From: an uncultured Acidimicrobiales bacterium
GTDB taxonomy: Bacteria; Actinomycetota; Acidimicrobiia; Acidimicrobiales; UBA10347
DNA length: 45,775 bases
Assembly (NCBI GenBank): GCA_937991435.1
Contig: CALKPY010000042.1
Coordinates: 1-45,775, forward strand
Reading direction: 5' to 3'
Shown here in pieces: positions 1 through 6,990 of the stretch. Made by a program: the position numbers and the translations under genes. The notes under the pieces were generated by a model. That model searched no databases, was not told where the DNA came from, and saw only the letters and a program-made list of their open reading frames with translations. The first letter of the stretch is position 1; each line of letters begins with the position of its first letter.

Positions 1-384
1 CGTTTGAGCAGTCGGTGTTGGCTCCGGTTCAGCCACCGCAGTCGGTTGGGCGACGAGAGCTGCCGGGGTGGATTGCGAGCGCTCGACGTCGCTGACCGAC
101 GCCACGCCTTGGTCAGACGGTGCCGAGCGCAAGGCGACGAATGCGCCGCCGAGCACAAGGACCACCGAAGCCGCTGCAAGTAATACTCGGGCACCGGTCT
201 GTCGACGGGGCGCTCGGTGCGCTTCGAGCGGCACGACGTCGACGGCCTGCAGCCCGCCGCCTCGCTGCACCTCGTCACGCTCGACAGCAATCGTGTGCAG
301 CGATGCATCGATCTGGTCCCAGTAGTCCGGTCGCGTCGGCTGCACGACGTCACGCAGTTTGTTGTTGATCTCGTCTGGTGTCAT
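1..384 (-). CDS. Probable membrane-anchored anti-sigma factor (3' part cut by window edge)
   Basis: The reading frame starts at ATG 384 and stays open to base 1, giving 128 residues without a stop. Its start overlaps the stop of the ECF sigma gene as ATGA, so translation is probably coupled. An N-terminal cytoplasmic part of about 65 residues contains a PDYWDQID stretch. One hydrophobic segment follows at about residues 70-90 (ARVLLAAASVVLVLGGAF), and then a Pro/Thr/Glu-rich, presumably external tail. I see no HxxxCxxC zinc-binding anti-sigma motif. The role is inferred from position directly after a sigma factor and from the one-helix topology. The C-terminus and true length lie outside the window. 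Confidence 0.7.
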   Translation of the reverse strand, partial: MTPDEINNKLRDVVQPTRPDYWDQIDASLHTIAVERDEVQRGGGLQAVDVVPLEAHRAPRRQTGARVLLAAASVVLVLGGAFVALRSAPSDQGVASVSDVERSQSTPAALVAQPTAVAEPEPTPTAQT

Positions 385-932
385 TGGCTGTCCGTGGCTA
401 ATTTGGTGCGGGCGTGTACGAGCTTGTTGCGTGCCCGATGGACCTTTGAGGCGATGGTTCCTTCGGGGATATTCATGATTTCGGCGGCGTCGGCGTTGGT
501 GTACCCCAGGCACGCGGTGAGCACGAGGGCGGTGCGTTGACTTTCGTCGAGCAAGGCGAACGTTTCTTCGAGTTCGATCTGGGCCATCACCGTGGTCGCC
601 GGCGAGCTCGAACTCGCAAGTCGCTCCATGGCGTCACTGCCCTCATGGCGTCGGCGGCCTTCGTATCGGAGTTGGTCGATAGCCACCCGCCGGCAAATGG
701 CGTGCAGCCAAGTCTTGATCGAGGACCGACCTTCGAATGAAGCGATCGAGCGAAACGCCCGTTCATAAGAGAGTTGCATGACATCGTCGAGGTCGATTCG
801 ACTGCCGATGATTGTCCACACCATTGCCCGCAGGTCAGCGTCATGCTCTCGCAATATCTCGCCGAACGCGACAGGGTCGCCCGCCAGCGCACGGCGGGTG
901 TTCTCGATGCGCTGGCGGGCGAAAGGGGTCAC
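381..932 (-). CDS. ECF-type RNA polymerase sigma factor (sigma-70 family)
   Basis: This 183-residue protein has the size and two-domain plan of an extracytoplasmic-function sigma factor. Region 2 lies at about residues 25-95 and includes DLDDVMQLSYERAFRSI and a KTWLHAICRRVAIDQLR stretch that fits -10 recognition. Region 4 at about 115-175 contains GYTNADAAEIMNIPEGTIASK, a helix-turn-helix for -35 binding. It would direct RNA polymerase to a small regulon on an envelope signal. The stop overlaps the start of the putative anti-sigma gene by 4 nt, and a lipoprotein gene ends 16 nt upstream, so the three are probably one operon. The ECF subgroup and target promoters cannot be read from the sequence. 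Confidence 0.93.
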   Translation of the reverse strand: MTPFARQRIENTRRALAGDPVAFGEILREHDADLRAMVWTIIGSRIDLDDVMQLSYERAFRSIASFEGRSSIKTWLHAICRRVAIDQLRYEGRRRHEGSDAMERLASSSSPATTVMAQIELEETFALLDESQRTALVLTACLGYTNADAAEIMNIPEGTIASKVHRARNKLVHARTKLATDSQ

Positions 933-948
933 CGGGGCGAGGCGCCGA

Positions 949-2025
949 TCAGGCGCCGGATACGGTCGAGGGACCGTTGCCGGGCGCTACCGACGGGGCG
1001 TTGGTTGACATCAGCAGCTCACCGTTCACACTGATCGTGAGCGACCACAGCGGATCCGTTGAGCGAAGACCCGGGCCCATCTCTGGTTCGTCGGGAATCA
1101 CGATTGTGTAATCGCCGGTTTCGCTGGCAACGAAGCTGCCAGTGCTCGGGAAAGAAACGGTTTCGCCATCGGGGCCGACGATGTCGAACGTCACGCCGGT
1201 TGATGACGTGATCACAATGTCGATGACGGTGCCTTCGGCGACGCCGATGAGTACTTGGTCACCGTCGCTGTTGAAGCCACCGCCCTGGATCGGCATTGAG
1301 CCAAGTGGCGCTGGGCCCCGGGGTGCTTGATCTGATCGCTGGCGAGCGCCGGTGTCACTCGTCGCTTCCCCGCCGGGGCCGCCTGATGGGGCACTTGCCC
1401 CAAAGCTGAGTCCGGTGTTGTCCATATCGCCGGTGACAACAATGGTGTGCACACCAGCTTCAGCCACGACGAACTCTGCGCTCGTCTGGCCTGTCACGAG
1501 CGTTGTGCCGGATGGCGAGATCACGTCAAAGGTGCCCCCGCTAGCTGGGTCCAGTGCTGCGTCAAAGGTCCAGCCAGCTTGGAGCGACTCCGTAGTGAAC
1601 TCGGTGACGGGGTTGCCGTCAGCATCGGTGGTTTCAGATGGCGTGATCGCATGGTCGTTCGCGGCGTCAGCGGCCGCGTTCGCTGCGTCAGTGGCGGCGT
1701 TTGCCGCTTGGTCGGTCAACTCAGCATCGAAGGAAATTGCAACTGCTTTGGTCACCGTTTCATCGATCGAGTCCGTCTGCGCCTGCGACGCAGCGCTGGC
1801 CAATTCCGGCGCCGTTGACGGCACAGCAGCCGCCAAGGGAGCAGTCGTGGCGACAGCCGCCGTTGGTTCAGCGCTTTCGCCTGCGACAGAAGCAATATCG
1901 ATGGGACCTGCGCTTCCGCATGCGCCCAGGGCCAGCAGCGTTGCAGCCGCCCCAGCGATGCCAACACGGGCACGCCACCGTTGGCGATCGGAGATTGAGT
2001 TCGAATGTGGCCATTTCGTTGTCAT
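949..2025 (-). CDS. Secreted lipoprotein of unknown function upstream of the ECF sigma gene
   Basis: From ATG 2025 the protein is about 358 residues. A basic n-region is followed by a hydrophobic stretch ending in the lipobox LGAC, so it is probably exported and lipid-anchored. After an Ala/Thr-rich region with repeated ANAA/DAAN units come two segments resembling bacterial pre-peptidase-type beta domains. These are centred on GVHTIVVTGDMDNTG and GDYTIVIPDEP, each preceded by a 'phase-separating' F.V...G sequence. A GTG at 2076 would overlap the upstream gene's stop and add 17 residues before the signal; I prefer 2025 because it gives a conventional signal peptide. The gene lies 16 nt upstream of the ECF sigma gene, so it may sense or report the envelope stress that sigma responds to (inference). 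Confidence 0.75.
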   Translation of the reverse strand: MTTKWPHSNSISDRQRWRARVGIAGAAATLLALGACGSAGPIDIASVAGESAEPTAAVATTAPLAAAVPSTAPELASAASQAQTDSIDETVTKAVAISFDAELTDQAANAATDAANAAADAANDHAITPSETTDADGNPVTEFTTESLQAGWTFDAALDPASGGTFDVISPSGTTLVTGQTSAEFVVAEAGVHTIVVTGDMDNTGLSFGASAPSGGPGGEATSDTGARQRSDQAPRGPAPLGSMPIQGGGFNSDGDQVLIGVAEGTVIDIVITSSTGVTFDIVGPDGETVSFPSTGSFVASETGDYTIVIPDEPEMGPGLRSTDPLWSLTISVNGELLMSTNAPSVAPGNGPSTVSGA

Positions 2026-2072
2026 GGTGGTTAGACGGACCACCCTCGGGGATCCTTCCCGAGAAATCAGAT

Positions 2073-2726
2073 TCACCTCAGGGCGAAGAAGACCACGACG
2101 ATGTAGTGGCAGCTAATACCAGCAATGACGAACAGGTGAAACAGCTCGTGGAAGCCGAAGATTGTCGGCCACGGATCAGGGCTGCGGCGGGCATAGATGA
2201 CCGCACCGATGCTGTGAAACAGGCCCCCGGCGACGAGCAATATGAACCCAGCAACGCCGAGCACCTTCCAGACATCGACGATCACGGCAAGTGCGACCCA
2301 GCCGACCATGAGATACAGCGATACGAGCAGCCAGCGCGGCGGCGAACGCCATGCGAGATGAATGGCCGTGCCCAGCGACGCGCCAGCCCACACGACAGCA
2401 AGGATCACTCGGCCCTTGGTCTCAGGAAGCGCAACCGAGGCAATTGGTGTGTAGATGGCGGCGATCACAATGAAGATCATCGAATGGTCAAGCCGCTGCA
2501 AAATTCCGTGCCAGCGCGGGCCCCATTGCCCACGGTGATACGTGGCACTAATAGCGAACAACGCAATCACGCCTGCTGCGAAGATCGCGGCTGGCCAGCG
2601 CGTGCCATCGGGCGCCAATGCAATCACGATTGGACAGAGCGCTGTGGCAGCGATTGCCGCAACGACATGGGACCAGCCCTTGAGGGCGGGGCGCACCTCG
2701 GCGGGCACAGCGATGGCGGCGGTCAT
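2073..2726 (-). CDS. Hemolysin III / PAQR family membrane protein
   Basis: This 217-residue protein has about seven hydrophobic helices. The family landmarks are visible: SATYHRG with the Ser/His after the second helix, LQRLDHSMIFIVIAAIYTPI in the middle, and a C-terminal GFHELFHLFVIAG segment. These His and Asp residues correspond to the metal-site residues of the HlyIII/YqfA/adiponectin-receptor superfamily. The name 'hemolysin' is historical, and the activity (possibly a lipid hydrolase) is not settled for most bacterial members. I chose ATG 2726 because the upstream in-frame extension lacks membrane character and is Arg/Ser-rich. The stop overlaps an alternative GTG start of the following lipoprotein gene. 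Confidence 0.88.
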   Translation of the reverse strand: MTAAIAVPAEVRPALKGWSHVVAAIAATALCPIVIALAPDGTRWPAAIFAAGVIALFAISATYHRGQWGPRWHGILQRLDHSMIFIVIAAIYTPIASVALPETKGRVILAVVWAGASLGTAIHLAWRSPPRWLLVSLYLMVGWVALAVIVDVWKVLGVAGFILLVAGGLFHSIGAVIYARRSPDPWPTIFGFHELFHLFVIAGISCHYIVVVFFALR

Positions 2727-2787
2727 GGTTGCAGCGTAGATGTGGCAAGGCGATCTCGCTGTGCGGCCGACATAAGCCGACTGTTGA

Positions 2788-3540
2788 TCAGGACCCGCCC
2801 GAGATGTCGATGATCTGGCCGGTGACCCAAGCCGCGGCGGGAGCGGCGAAGTACAACGCCGCATTGCCGACGTCTTCTGGCACACCCATCTTTTTCATTG
2901 GAATACGTTTCGCGACCTTGGGCAGGTCTTCAGGGCTGAAGCTCATCGCCGTCATCATGATGTCGGTTTCGATCCAGCCAGGGCAGATGCAATTGACCCG
3001 CACACGGGGCGCCAACTCGAGGGCAAAAGTCTTGGTCAGCGAATTCACCGCTGCTTTGGCTGCTGCGTAGTGCCCGCTGCCCGGAACGCCACGATGCGAC
3101 GCGCCCGATGAGATGTTGAGAATCGAACCGGTTTCCATGCGGTCTGCGGCAATGACCGAGGCTTGCCACAACGCCGTCACGTTCAAATCGAAGCACAGAT
3201 CCCAGCCCTCTTGGGACAGGTCAGTAAGCGGCTCGCGGTACGCAGAGCCACCGGCGTTGTTGCACCAGATCGACAGCGACCCAAACTCTTGTACGGCAGT
3301 GTCGGCGAGACGTTCGAGCTGGGTACGGTCGGTCACGTCTGTTGCCACGGCGATCGCACGGCCCCCTGCGGCGTTGATCTCCGCAGCCACCCGGTCGATG
3401 TGTTCGGTGCGCCGTGCGCCCACAACGACTACGGCTCCTGCGTTGGCGTAGGTCTTGGCGATGCCTTCTCCGATGCCGGTGCCACCACCGGTCACCACCG
3501 CCACTTGCCCCGTCAGATCAAACGCATTGGTTGTTTCCAT
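2788..3540 (-). CDS. Short-chain dehydrogenase/reductase (SDR family)
   Basis: This 250-residue classical SDR has a Rossmann fold. The N-terminal cofactor motif is TGGGTGIG (about residues 16-23), the structural motif is NNAGG, the catalytic Ser sits in NISSGAS, and the catalytic pair is YAAAK. It ends with the usual CPGWIETDIM and C-terminal ITGGQ-like (TGQIIDISGG) elements. An Arg-Arg after strand 2 (GARRTEH) suggests NADP(H) preference. The substrate cannot be deduced; many relatives act on 3-oxoacyl or cyclic alcohol substrates. ATG 3540 matches the family N-terminus, and the further upstream in-frame extension runs toward the tRNA gene and is unlikely to be coding. It lies 61 nt upstream of the HlyIII gene. 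Confidence 0.92.
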   Translation of the reverse strand: METTNAFDLTGQVAVVTGGGTGIGEGIAKTYANAGAVVVVGARRTEHIDRVAAEINAAGGRAIAVATDVTDRTQLERLADTAVQEFGSLSIWCNNAGGSAYREPLTDLSQEGWDLCFDLNVTALWQASVIAADRMETGSILNISSGASHRGVPGSGHYAAAKAAVNSLTKTFALELAPRVRVNCICPGWIETDIMMTAMSFSPEDLPKVAKRIPMKKMGVPEDVGNAALYFAAPAAAWVTGQIIDISGGS

Positions 3541-3631
3541 GCAGCCGACCATAGATGTCTCGGCCGTCTCGCCATATATTGGCGGCGCTGCGTCGGTAGC
3601 GGCGCCTGCGTCCGCTACGATCACCGGTCCC

Positions 3632-3705
3632 GGGCGTTTAGCTCAGTTGGCTAGAGCATCTCGTTTACACCGAGAGGGTCGGGGGTTCAAGTCCCTCAAC
3701 GCCCA
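3632..3705 (+). tRNA. tRNA-Val (anticodon TAC)
   Basis: A full cloverleaf can be drawn. The acceptor GGGCGTT pairs with AACGCCC, the D-arm is GCTC/GAGC, the anticodon stem TCTCG/CGAGA encloses the loop TTTACAC (anticodon TAC), and the T-loop is TTCAAGT. The discriminator is A, and CCA is not encoded. The 3' end is followed by a 12-nt sequence that recurs about 0.7 kb downstream (see findings). Confidence 0.97.
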
Positions 3706-3856
3706 CAACATATTCCGGGGTTACACAGGCACAAGCGTGCTAACCCGCACTAACTTTTCGGAATGGAATCGAAACCGCATTGGCGCACGCTGGTGCGGGT
3801 TCGTTTGTGTTTTGGCTGGTTTGTGGTTCGCGCCCGTCATGCTTCGCAGCTTGTGC
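3706..3856. other. Intergenic spacer after tRNA-Val
   Basis: There is no convincing gene here. It begins with TCCGGGGTTACA (3714-3725), which is repeated exactly at 4438-4449. The rest contains only antisense or short open frames without recognisable protein character. Confidence 0.5.
3714..3725 (+). repeat. 12-nt direct repeat, left copy (next to tRNA-Val)
   Basis: TCCGGGGTTACA lies 9 nt after the tRNA-Val discriminator and is identical to 4438-4449. The two copies bracket the toxin-antitoxin pair. It may be a remnant attachment site or a chance short repeat. Confidence 0.45.
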
Positions 3857-4141
3857 CTACGAAGTGATGAAGCGCAGCGCTCTCGTGGCTTGGTTCTGTG
3901 CTGAGACCGAAGCCGTGTTGACCACGTCACCCAGGTTGTCAAGCGACACGGTTCGCGCCAGGTCGACTGCGTAGGTCTCTCCGTCGTGGTCGACTCGCCA
4001 CGGAAACGGCTCCGCCTGTTCTCTCGGGGCAACCAGCGCCCGCCCTGTCAGCTGATGAAACCGTCGGTTGCTCAACACGAGCACCGGGAGTCGGACCTCT
4101 AGGTTGAGGTCGGCTATTGGAATGTCGCCTTGGTCGATCAT
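3857..4141 (-). CDS. Probable type II toxin, PemK/MazF-like
   Basis: This 94-residue protein opens with GDIPIADLNLEVRLPVLVLSN. That matches the first two beta strands of MazF/PemK/CcdB-fold toxins, where the usual form is GDIWLVDL...RPVLVLSN. GRALVAP and a later YAVDLARTVSLDNLG stretch fit the remaining strands. Family members are mRNA interferases or gyrase poisons; which applies here cannot be told. The start ATG overlaps the stop of the upstream antitoxin gene as ATGA, the usual layout of such modules. The N-terminal catalytic Arg of MazF may correspond to the Arg in EVRLPV. I am fairly confident of the toxin-antitoxin role and less so of the subfamily. Confidence 0.75.
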   Translation of the reverse strand: MIDQGDIPIADLNLEVRLPVLVLSNRRFHQLTGRALVAPREQAEPFPWRVDHDGETYAVDLARTVSLDNLGDVVNTASVSAQNQATRALRFITS

Positions 4142-4365
4142 CGACCCGAAAAAGCCTGATCGACGGCATCGTGTCGGGCCCGACGCTCATCTCGCTCTTC
4201 GGCGGTTAGCGACTCGAGCCATCGTTTGCCCTCTTCTGCTTGCGCCCAGAACCGCGCCGCCTCGAGCAGGTCAAGAGCTTCTGTCAGCGTTTCTTCATAT
4301 TTGCCGCCGAGGTTCTTGATGCGGTCCCGCGTTTGCGTTGTCACTTTGATGCTTGTGTGCGGCAT
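4138..4365 (-). CDS. Probable antitoxin, ribbon-helix-helix type
   Basis: This 75-residue protein has an N-terminus (TSIKVTTQTRDRIKNLG) like the beta strand and first helix of ribbon-helix-helix antitoxins. A charged helical C-terminus (EEGKRWLESLTAEERDERRARHD) is the kind of tail that wraps a toxin. It precedes the toxin gene with a 4-nt overlap. Antitoxins of this kind usually repress their own promoter, and a perfect 12-bp palindrome lies 33 nt upstream of the start. The start ATG is very close to an AAAGG sequence (CTAAAGGTATG), so spacing of the ribosome-binding site is tight and the message may be nearly leaderless. Confidence 0.75.
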   Translation of the reverse strand: MPHTSIKVTTQTRDRIKNLGGKYEETLTEALDLLEAARFWAQAEEGKRWLESLTAEERDERRARHDAVDQAFSGR

Positions 4366-4397
4366 ACCTTTAGCATACCTCTCGGACTCGAGCGCTA

Positions 4398-4409
4398 AGA
4401 GACGTCTCT
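4398..4409. promoter_or_regulatory. Candidate operator palindrome of the toxin-antitoxin module
   Basis: AGAGACGTCTCT is a perfect 12-bp palindrome located 33 nt upstream of the antitoxin start. Position and symmetry fit a binding site for a dimeric ribbon-helix-helix repressor. Binding is inferred, not shown. Confidence 0.4.
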
Positions 4410-4437
4410 AGCTGAGCAATCTCAAACGCCTATTGAG

Positions 4438-4449
4438 TCCGGGGTTACA
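4438..4449 (+). repeat. 12-nt direct repeat, right copy
   Basis: This is an exact copy of TCCGGGGTTACA found after tRNA-Val. It is preceded by CTCAAACGCC (4421-4430), which resembles the tRNA 3' end CTCAACGCCC. That is compatible with a decayed duplicate of the tRNA end plus flank. Confidence 0.4.
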
Positions 4450-4499
4450 AGCAACCAGCCTGCAAGCCCCTGCCAACTTTGTGCTAACCATTTCAGGCG

Positions 4500-5414
4500 A
4501 TGGTCACGTCAACGCAACCGATCCGCATCGCTCAACTGTCCGACACGCATTTCCTTGAGCCCGGCGAGCCCGCCCAAGGCACCTTCGCGTATGACACCAG
4601 TGCGGCTTTCGACGCAGTTCACGCTCAGCTCGAACAGTTCTACGTCGACGAGCCAGCCGACCTTGTGGTCGTGACTGGCGACGTTGCCGACCACGGTAGG
4701 CCAGCGCAATATCAACAAGCGGCCGCAGCGTTTGCAGCGTTTCGCTCCCCTGTCAACGTGTGCCCCGGCAACCACGACCAAGCGGTTGCGTTCACTGCCG
4801 GCATGGGCCGCCCAGTCATTGGTACCTCGCGAGTAATCGAACTGGGCTCGTGGTGCTTCCTGTTCGTTGACTCCAACGCAGGAGCAATGGTCGCCGACGC
4901 TGACGGCCGTCTAGTTGACCCCGAGCTCTACGACGATCGCCTGCACTGCAACGGATCACTCGGCCCACGCGAAGCATCGTGGATCAAAGACATCTGTGCC
5001 GCCACCACAGCAGAGCACGTCTTCATCTGGCTTCATCACCCGCCCGGCGCCCCGGTCGGGCTGTCACACGACCCGGCCTACAACGCCGAATGGTCAGCGC
5101 TGCTATCCGACGCACCCAAGGTGCGCGGCTTGGGCGCTGGCCACACCCACGTACCCGACAAGTTCGTCTTCGCGGGCCAGCCCGTCTTTGTGTGCGGCTC
5201 GCTCAAGAACAACCTTGACCTGACGGCAAAAACCATGCTTCCACCCGGCGCCCGAACCTACGAGTTCCACGCCGACGGCACGGTGACCAGCGAAACACAA
5301 CTCGCGAAAGACGACGACCGCTGGCCGCGGCGCCCCCTCGGAGACGCCGTCACGAGCCTGCTCACTGGCGAAATCACCTGGGATGAATTCGGCACAATCA
5401 TCACCCGCAAATAA
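4500..5414 (+). CDS. Calcineurin-like metallophosphoesterase (CpdA/Icc type), copy 1
   Basis: This 304-residue protein carries all metal-binding motifs of the class III/CpdA phosphodiesterase family in order: LSDTH (D15, H17), VVTGDVAD, CPGNHDQ, WLHHPP and GAGHTHVP. Family members hydrolyse cyclic nucleotides or other phosphodiesters with a di-metal centre; the substrate here is unknown. There is no signal peptide, so it is probably cytosolic. The start is supported by paralogy, because both copies show caggcRATGGT around the ATG. A paralogue about three quarters identical by eye lies at 6991-7908, separated by an HNH gene. The HNH gene starts 51 nt downstream. Confidence 0.92.
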   Translation: MVTSTQPIRIAQLSDTHFLEPGEPAQGTFAYDTSAAFDAVHAQLEQFYVDEPADLVVVTGDVADHGRPAQYQQAAAAFAAFRSPVNVCPGNHDQAVAFTAGMGRPVIGTSRVIELGSWCFLFVDSNAGAMVADADGRLVDPELYDDRLHCNGSLGPREASWIKDICAATTAEHVFIWLHHPPGAPVGLSHDPAYNAEWSALLSDAPKVRGLGAGHTHVPDKFVFAGQPVFVCGSLKNNLDLTAKTMLPPGARTYEFHADGTVTSETQLAKDDDRWPRRPLGDAVTSLLTGEITWDEFGTIITRK

Positions 5415-5465
5415 GCCTGACCCGCGACCGCTCAGAGTGTCACACCCCTCTGGCAATGTGTATCT

Positions 5466-6848
5466 ATGGAAGCCGACCTCGTCGAACACAGCCTGCAGCG
5501 GGTCGACGAACTCATCGCCGGACTAGACCACGCCTCGTTCGATGTTGTTCGCACGGTGTGCGCTCGGGGTCGCGCCAAGTTCGATGCCTTCGAAGCGCGC
5601 TGTCTTGCCGCAGCCGCCGGCGACGATGAACCTCGCGCCCGCCGCATGGCCGGTGCGGGTCAGCGCCGATCCAAGCGTGCCGCCCGGGCTGCCGCGTCAC
5701 GAGCTGCAGCCGTAGCCAAGAATCCGGTGCTGGCCGACGCAGTAGCCGACGGGGCATTGGCACCCGAACAGCTCGACATCATTGCCGATGCAATGAAGAC
5801 CGATCAGTCCGCAGCGACCGACCCCGATCTGATCCAAGCGGTATCAGGCGCAACCGTCGACCAGGGCCGCAAGATCGCTTGTGATTGGGCAGCAGCCAAA
5901 GCCAACGCCGACGATGCGACAACAGAACACGAGCGTCAACGCCGGGCACGACGCATGTTTCGTTATACAAATCGTCGAAGTGGGCTTTCGGCTATGACGC
6001 TCGAGGGCGACCACACCACCATTGAAGAACTGTGGAACACGATCGTCGGGCGCGAGCGGGGGCTCTACGACAACGACGGTGGCCGTGACTTGAGCTTCGA
6101 CAAGCATCCGCGGACACGAGACCAGCGCATGTTCGATGCCGCCGCGGACCTGATTCGTGGCCTCGGTACATCGTCTGGGCGCGGGCGTCCGTCGATCGTG
6201 TTCGTCGTGCCCGTCGACGGCACCGCTGTGGCCCGCTCGGCCGGGGGATCAGCCGTGAGCGACCGGGTGCTACAAGACGCTCTCAAGCGTGCAGATCTGT
6301 CTGTTGAGTTGGTCGACTCGGTCACGGCCGTACCGCTGGCATGGGGCCGAATCAAGCGGCGAGCCACGCTCGATCAATACAAGGCGCTCGTCGTGCGTGA
6401 TGGCGGCTGCGTGCTGTGTGGCACCCACTGGCTGCACTGCGAGGTCCACCATCTCACCCCGTGGAACTCCCCCGCCGCAGGCAAGACCGATCTGGGCCAG
6501 TTGGCGCTGTTATGCGCCACCGATCATCACGAGCTGCACGACACGCACCGCACACTTGTTCATCAACCTGACGGCACCTGGACAATCCGTCGAGCCCGCA
6601 CCGAAGAGATCGCACCAGCTGGTCTCCATCGATCCCGCTCAACCCGGCGGCGACATGCACATCGATCGGCGACTCGTACGCCAGTGGCGCCGATCGCACG
6701 CCATAGATCACGAGAAGCTGCCGCGAATGTCGAAAACCCAACCTTGCGACTGCAACCAAACCCGAAGTCGCCCAATCGACGCGACCCGGTCGAGAACTCG
6801 CCGTCGACCGCAACCGACGAAGTGCAGCAAAGAATTGACGTCGCGTGA
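5466..6848 (+). CDS. DUF222 / 13E12-repeat family protein with HNH endonuclease domain
   Basis: This 460-residue protein has an N-terminal helical, Ala/Arg-rich DUF222-type region (about 1-300) and a C-terminal HNH nuclease domain. The zinc and catalytic motif reads CVLCG, then CEVHHLTPW (catalytic His pair), then LALLCATDHHELH at about 316-362. The family includes the REP13E12 repeat proteins of mycobacteria and is expanded and dispersed in actinobacterial genomes. A DNA-cleaving role is assumed from the HNH motif. The last 90 residues are Arg/Pro-rich and probably disordered. It sits between two near-identical metallophosphoesterase genes, suggesting insertion or duplication around it. Confidence 0.9.
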   Translation: MEADLVEHSLQRVDELIAGLDHASFDVVRTVCARGRAKFDAFEARCLAAAAGDDEPRARRMAGAGQRRSKRAARAAASRAAAVAKNPVLADAVADGALAPEQLDIIADAMKTDQSAATDPDLIQAVSGATVDQGRKIACDWAAAKANADDATTEHERQRRARRMFRYTNRRSGLSAMTLEGDHTTIEELWNTIVGRERGLYDNDGGRDLSFDKHPRTRDQRMFDAAADLIRGLGTSSGRGRPSIVFVVPVDGTAVARSAGGSAVSDRVLQDALKRADLSVELVDSVTAVPLAWGRIKRRATLDQYKALVVRDGGCVLCGTHWLHCEVHHLTPWNSPAAGKTDLGQLALLCATDHHELHDTHRTLVHQPDGTWTIRRARTEEIAPAGLHRSRSTRRRHAHRSATRTPVAPIARHRSREAAANVENPTLRLQPNPKSPNRRDPVENSPSTATDEVQQRIDVA

Positions 6849-6990
6849 TGATCGGCGACTTCGGTCCAACAGTAGATGTTGACCACGTTTTTCAGACTGG
6901 TGCGGCAGCCCAGCACGCCAGTTACTGTCGCTTTCCCCTGCCGACAAATCACTCAACACCTGCGGCACCGTCATGGTAGAAACGCAGGCA
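6849..6990. other. Intergenic region upstream of metallophosphoesterase copy 2
   Basis: There is no gene here. It includes CCCCTGCCGAC (about 6938-6948), which resembles CCCCTGCCAAC upstream of copy 1 and may be part of a shared, duplicated 5' region. An in-frame ATG at 6973 would extend copy 2 by six residues. Confidence 0.4.

Noticed and set aside
1352..2116. 254-codon plus-strand open frame over the lipoprotein gene
   Set aside because: It is antisense to a gene with a signal peptide and lipobox, and its composition is that of a mirror of an Ala/Thr-rich protein, with no domain.
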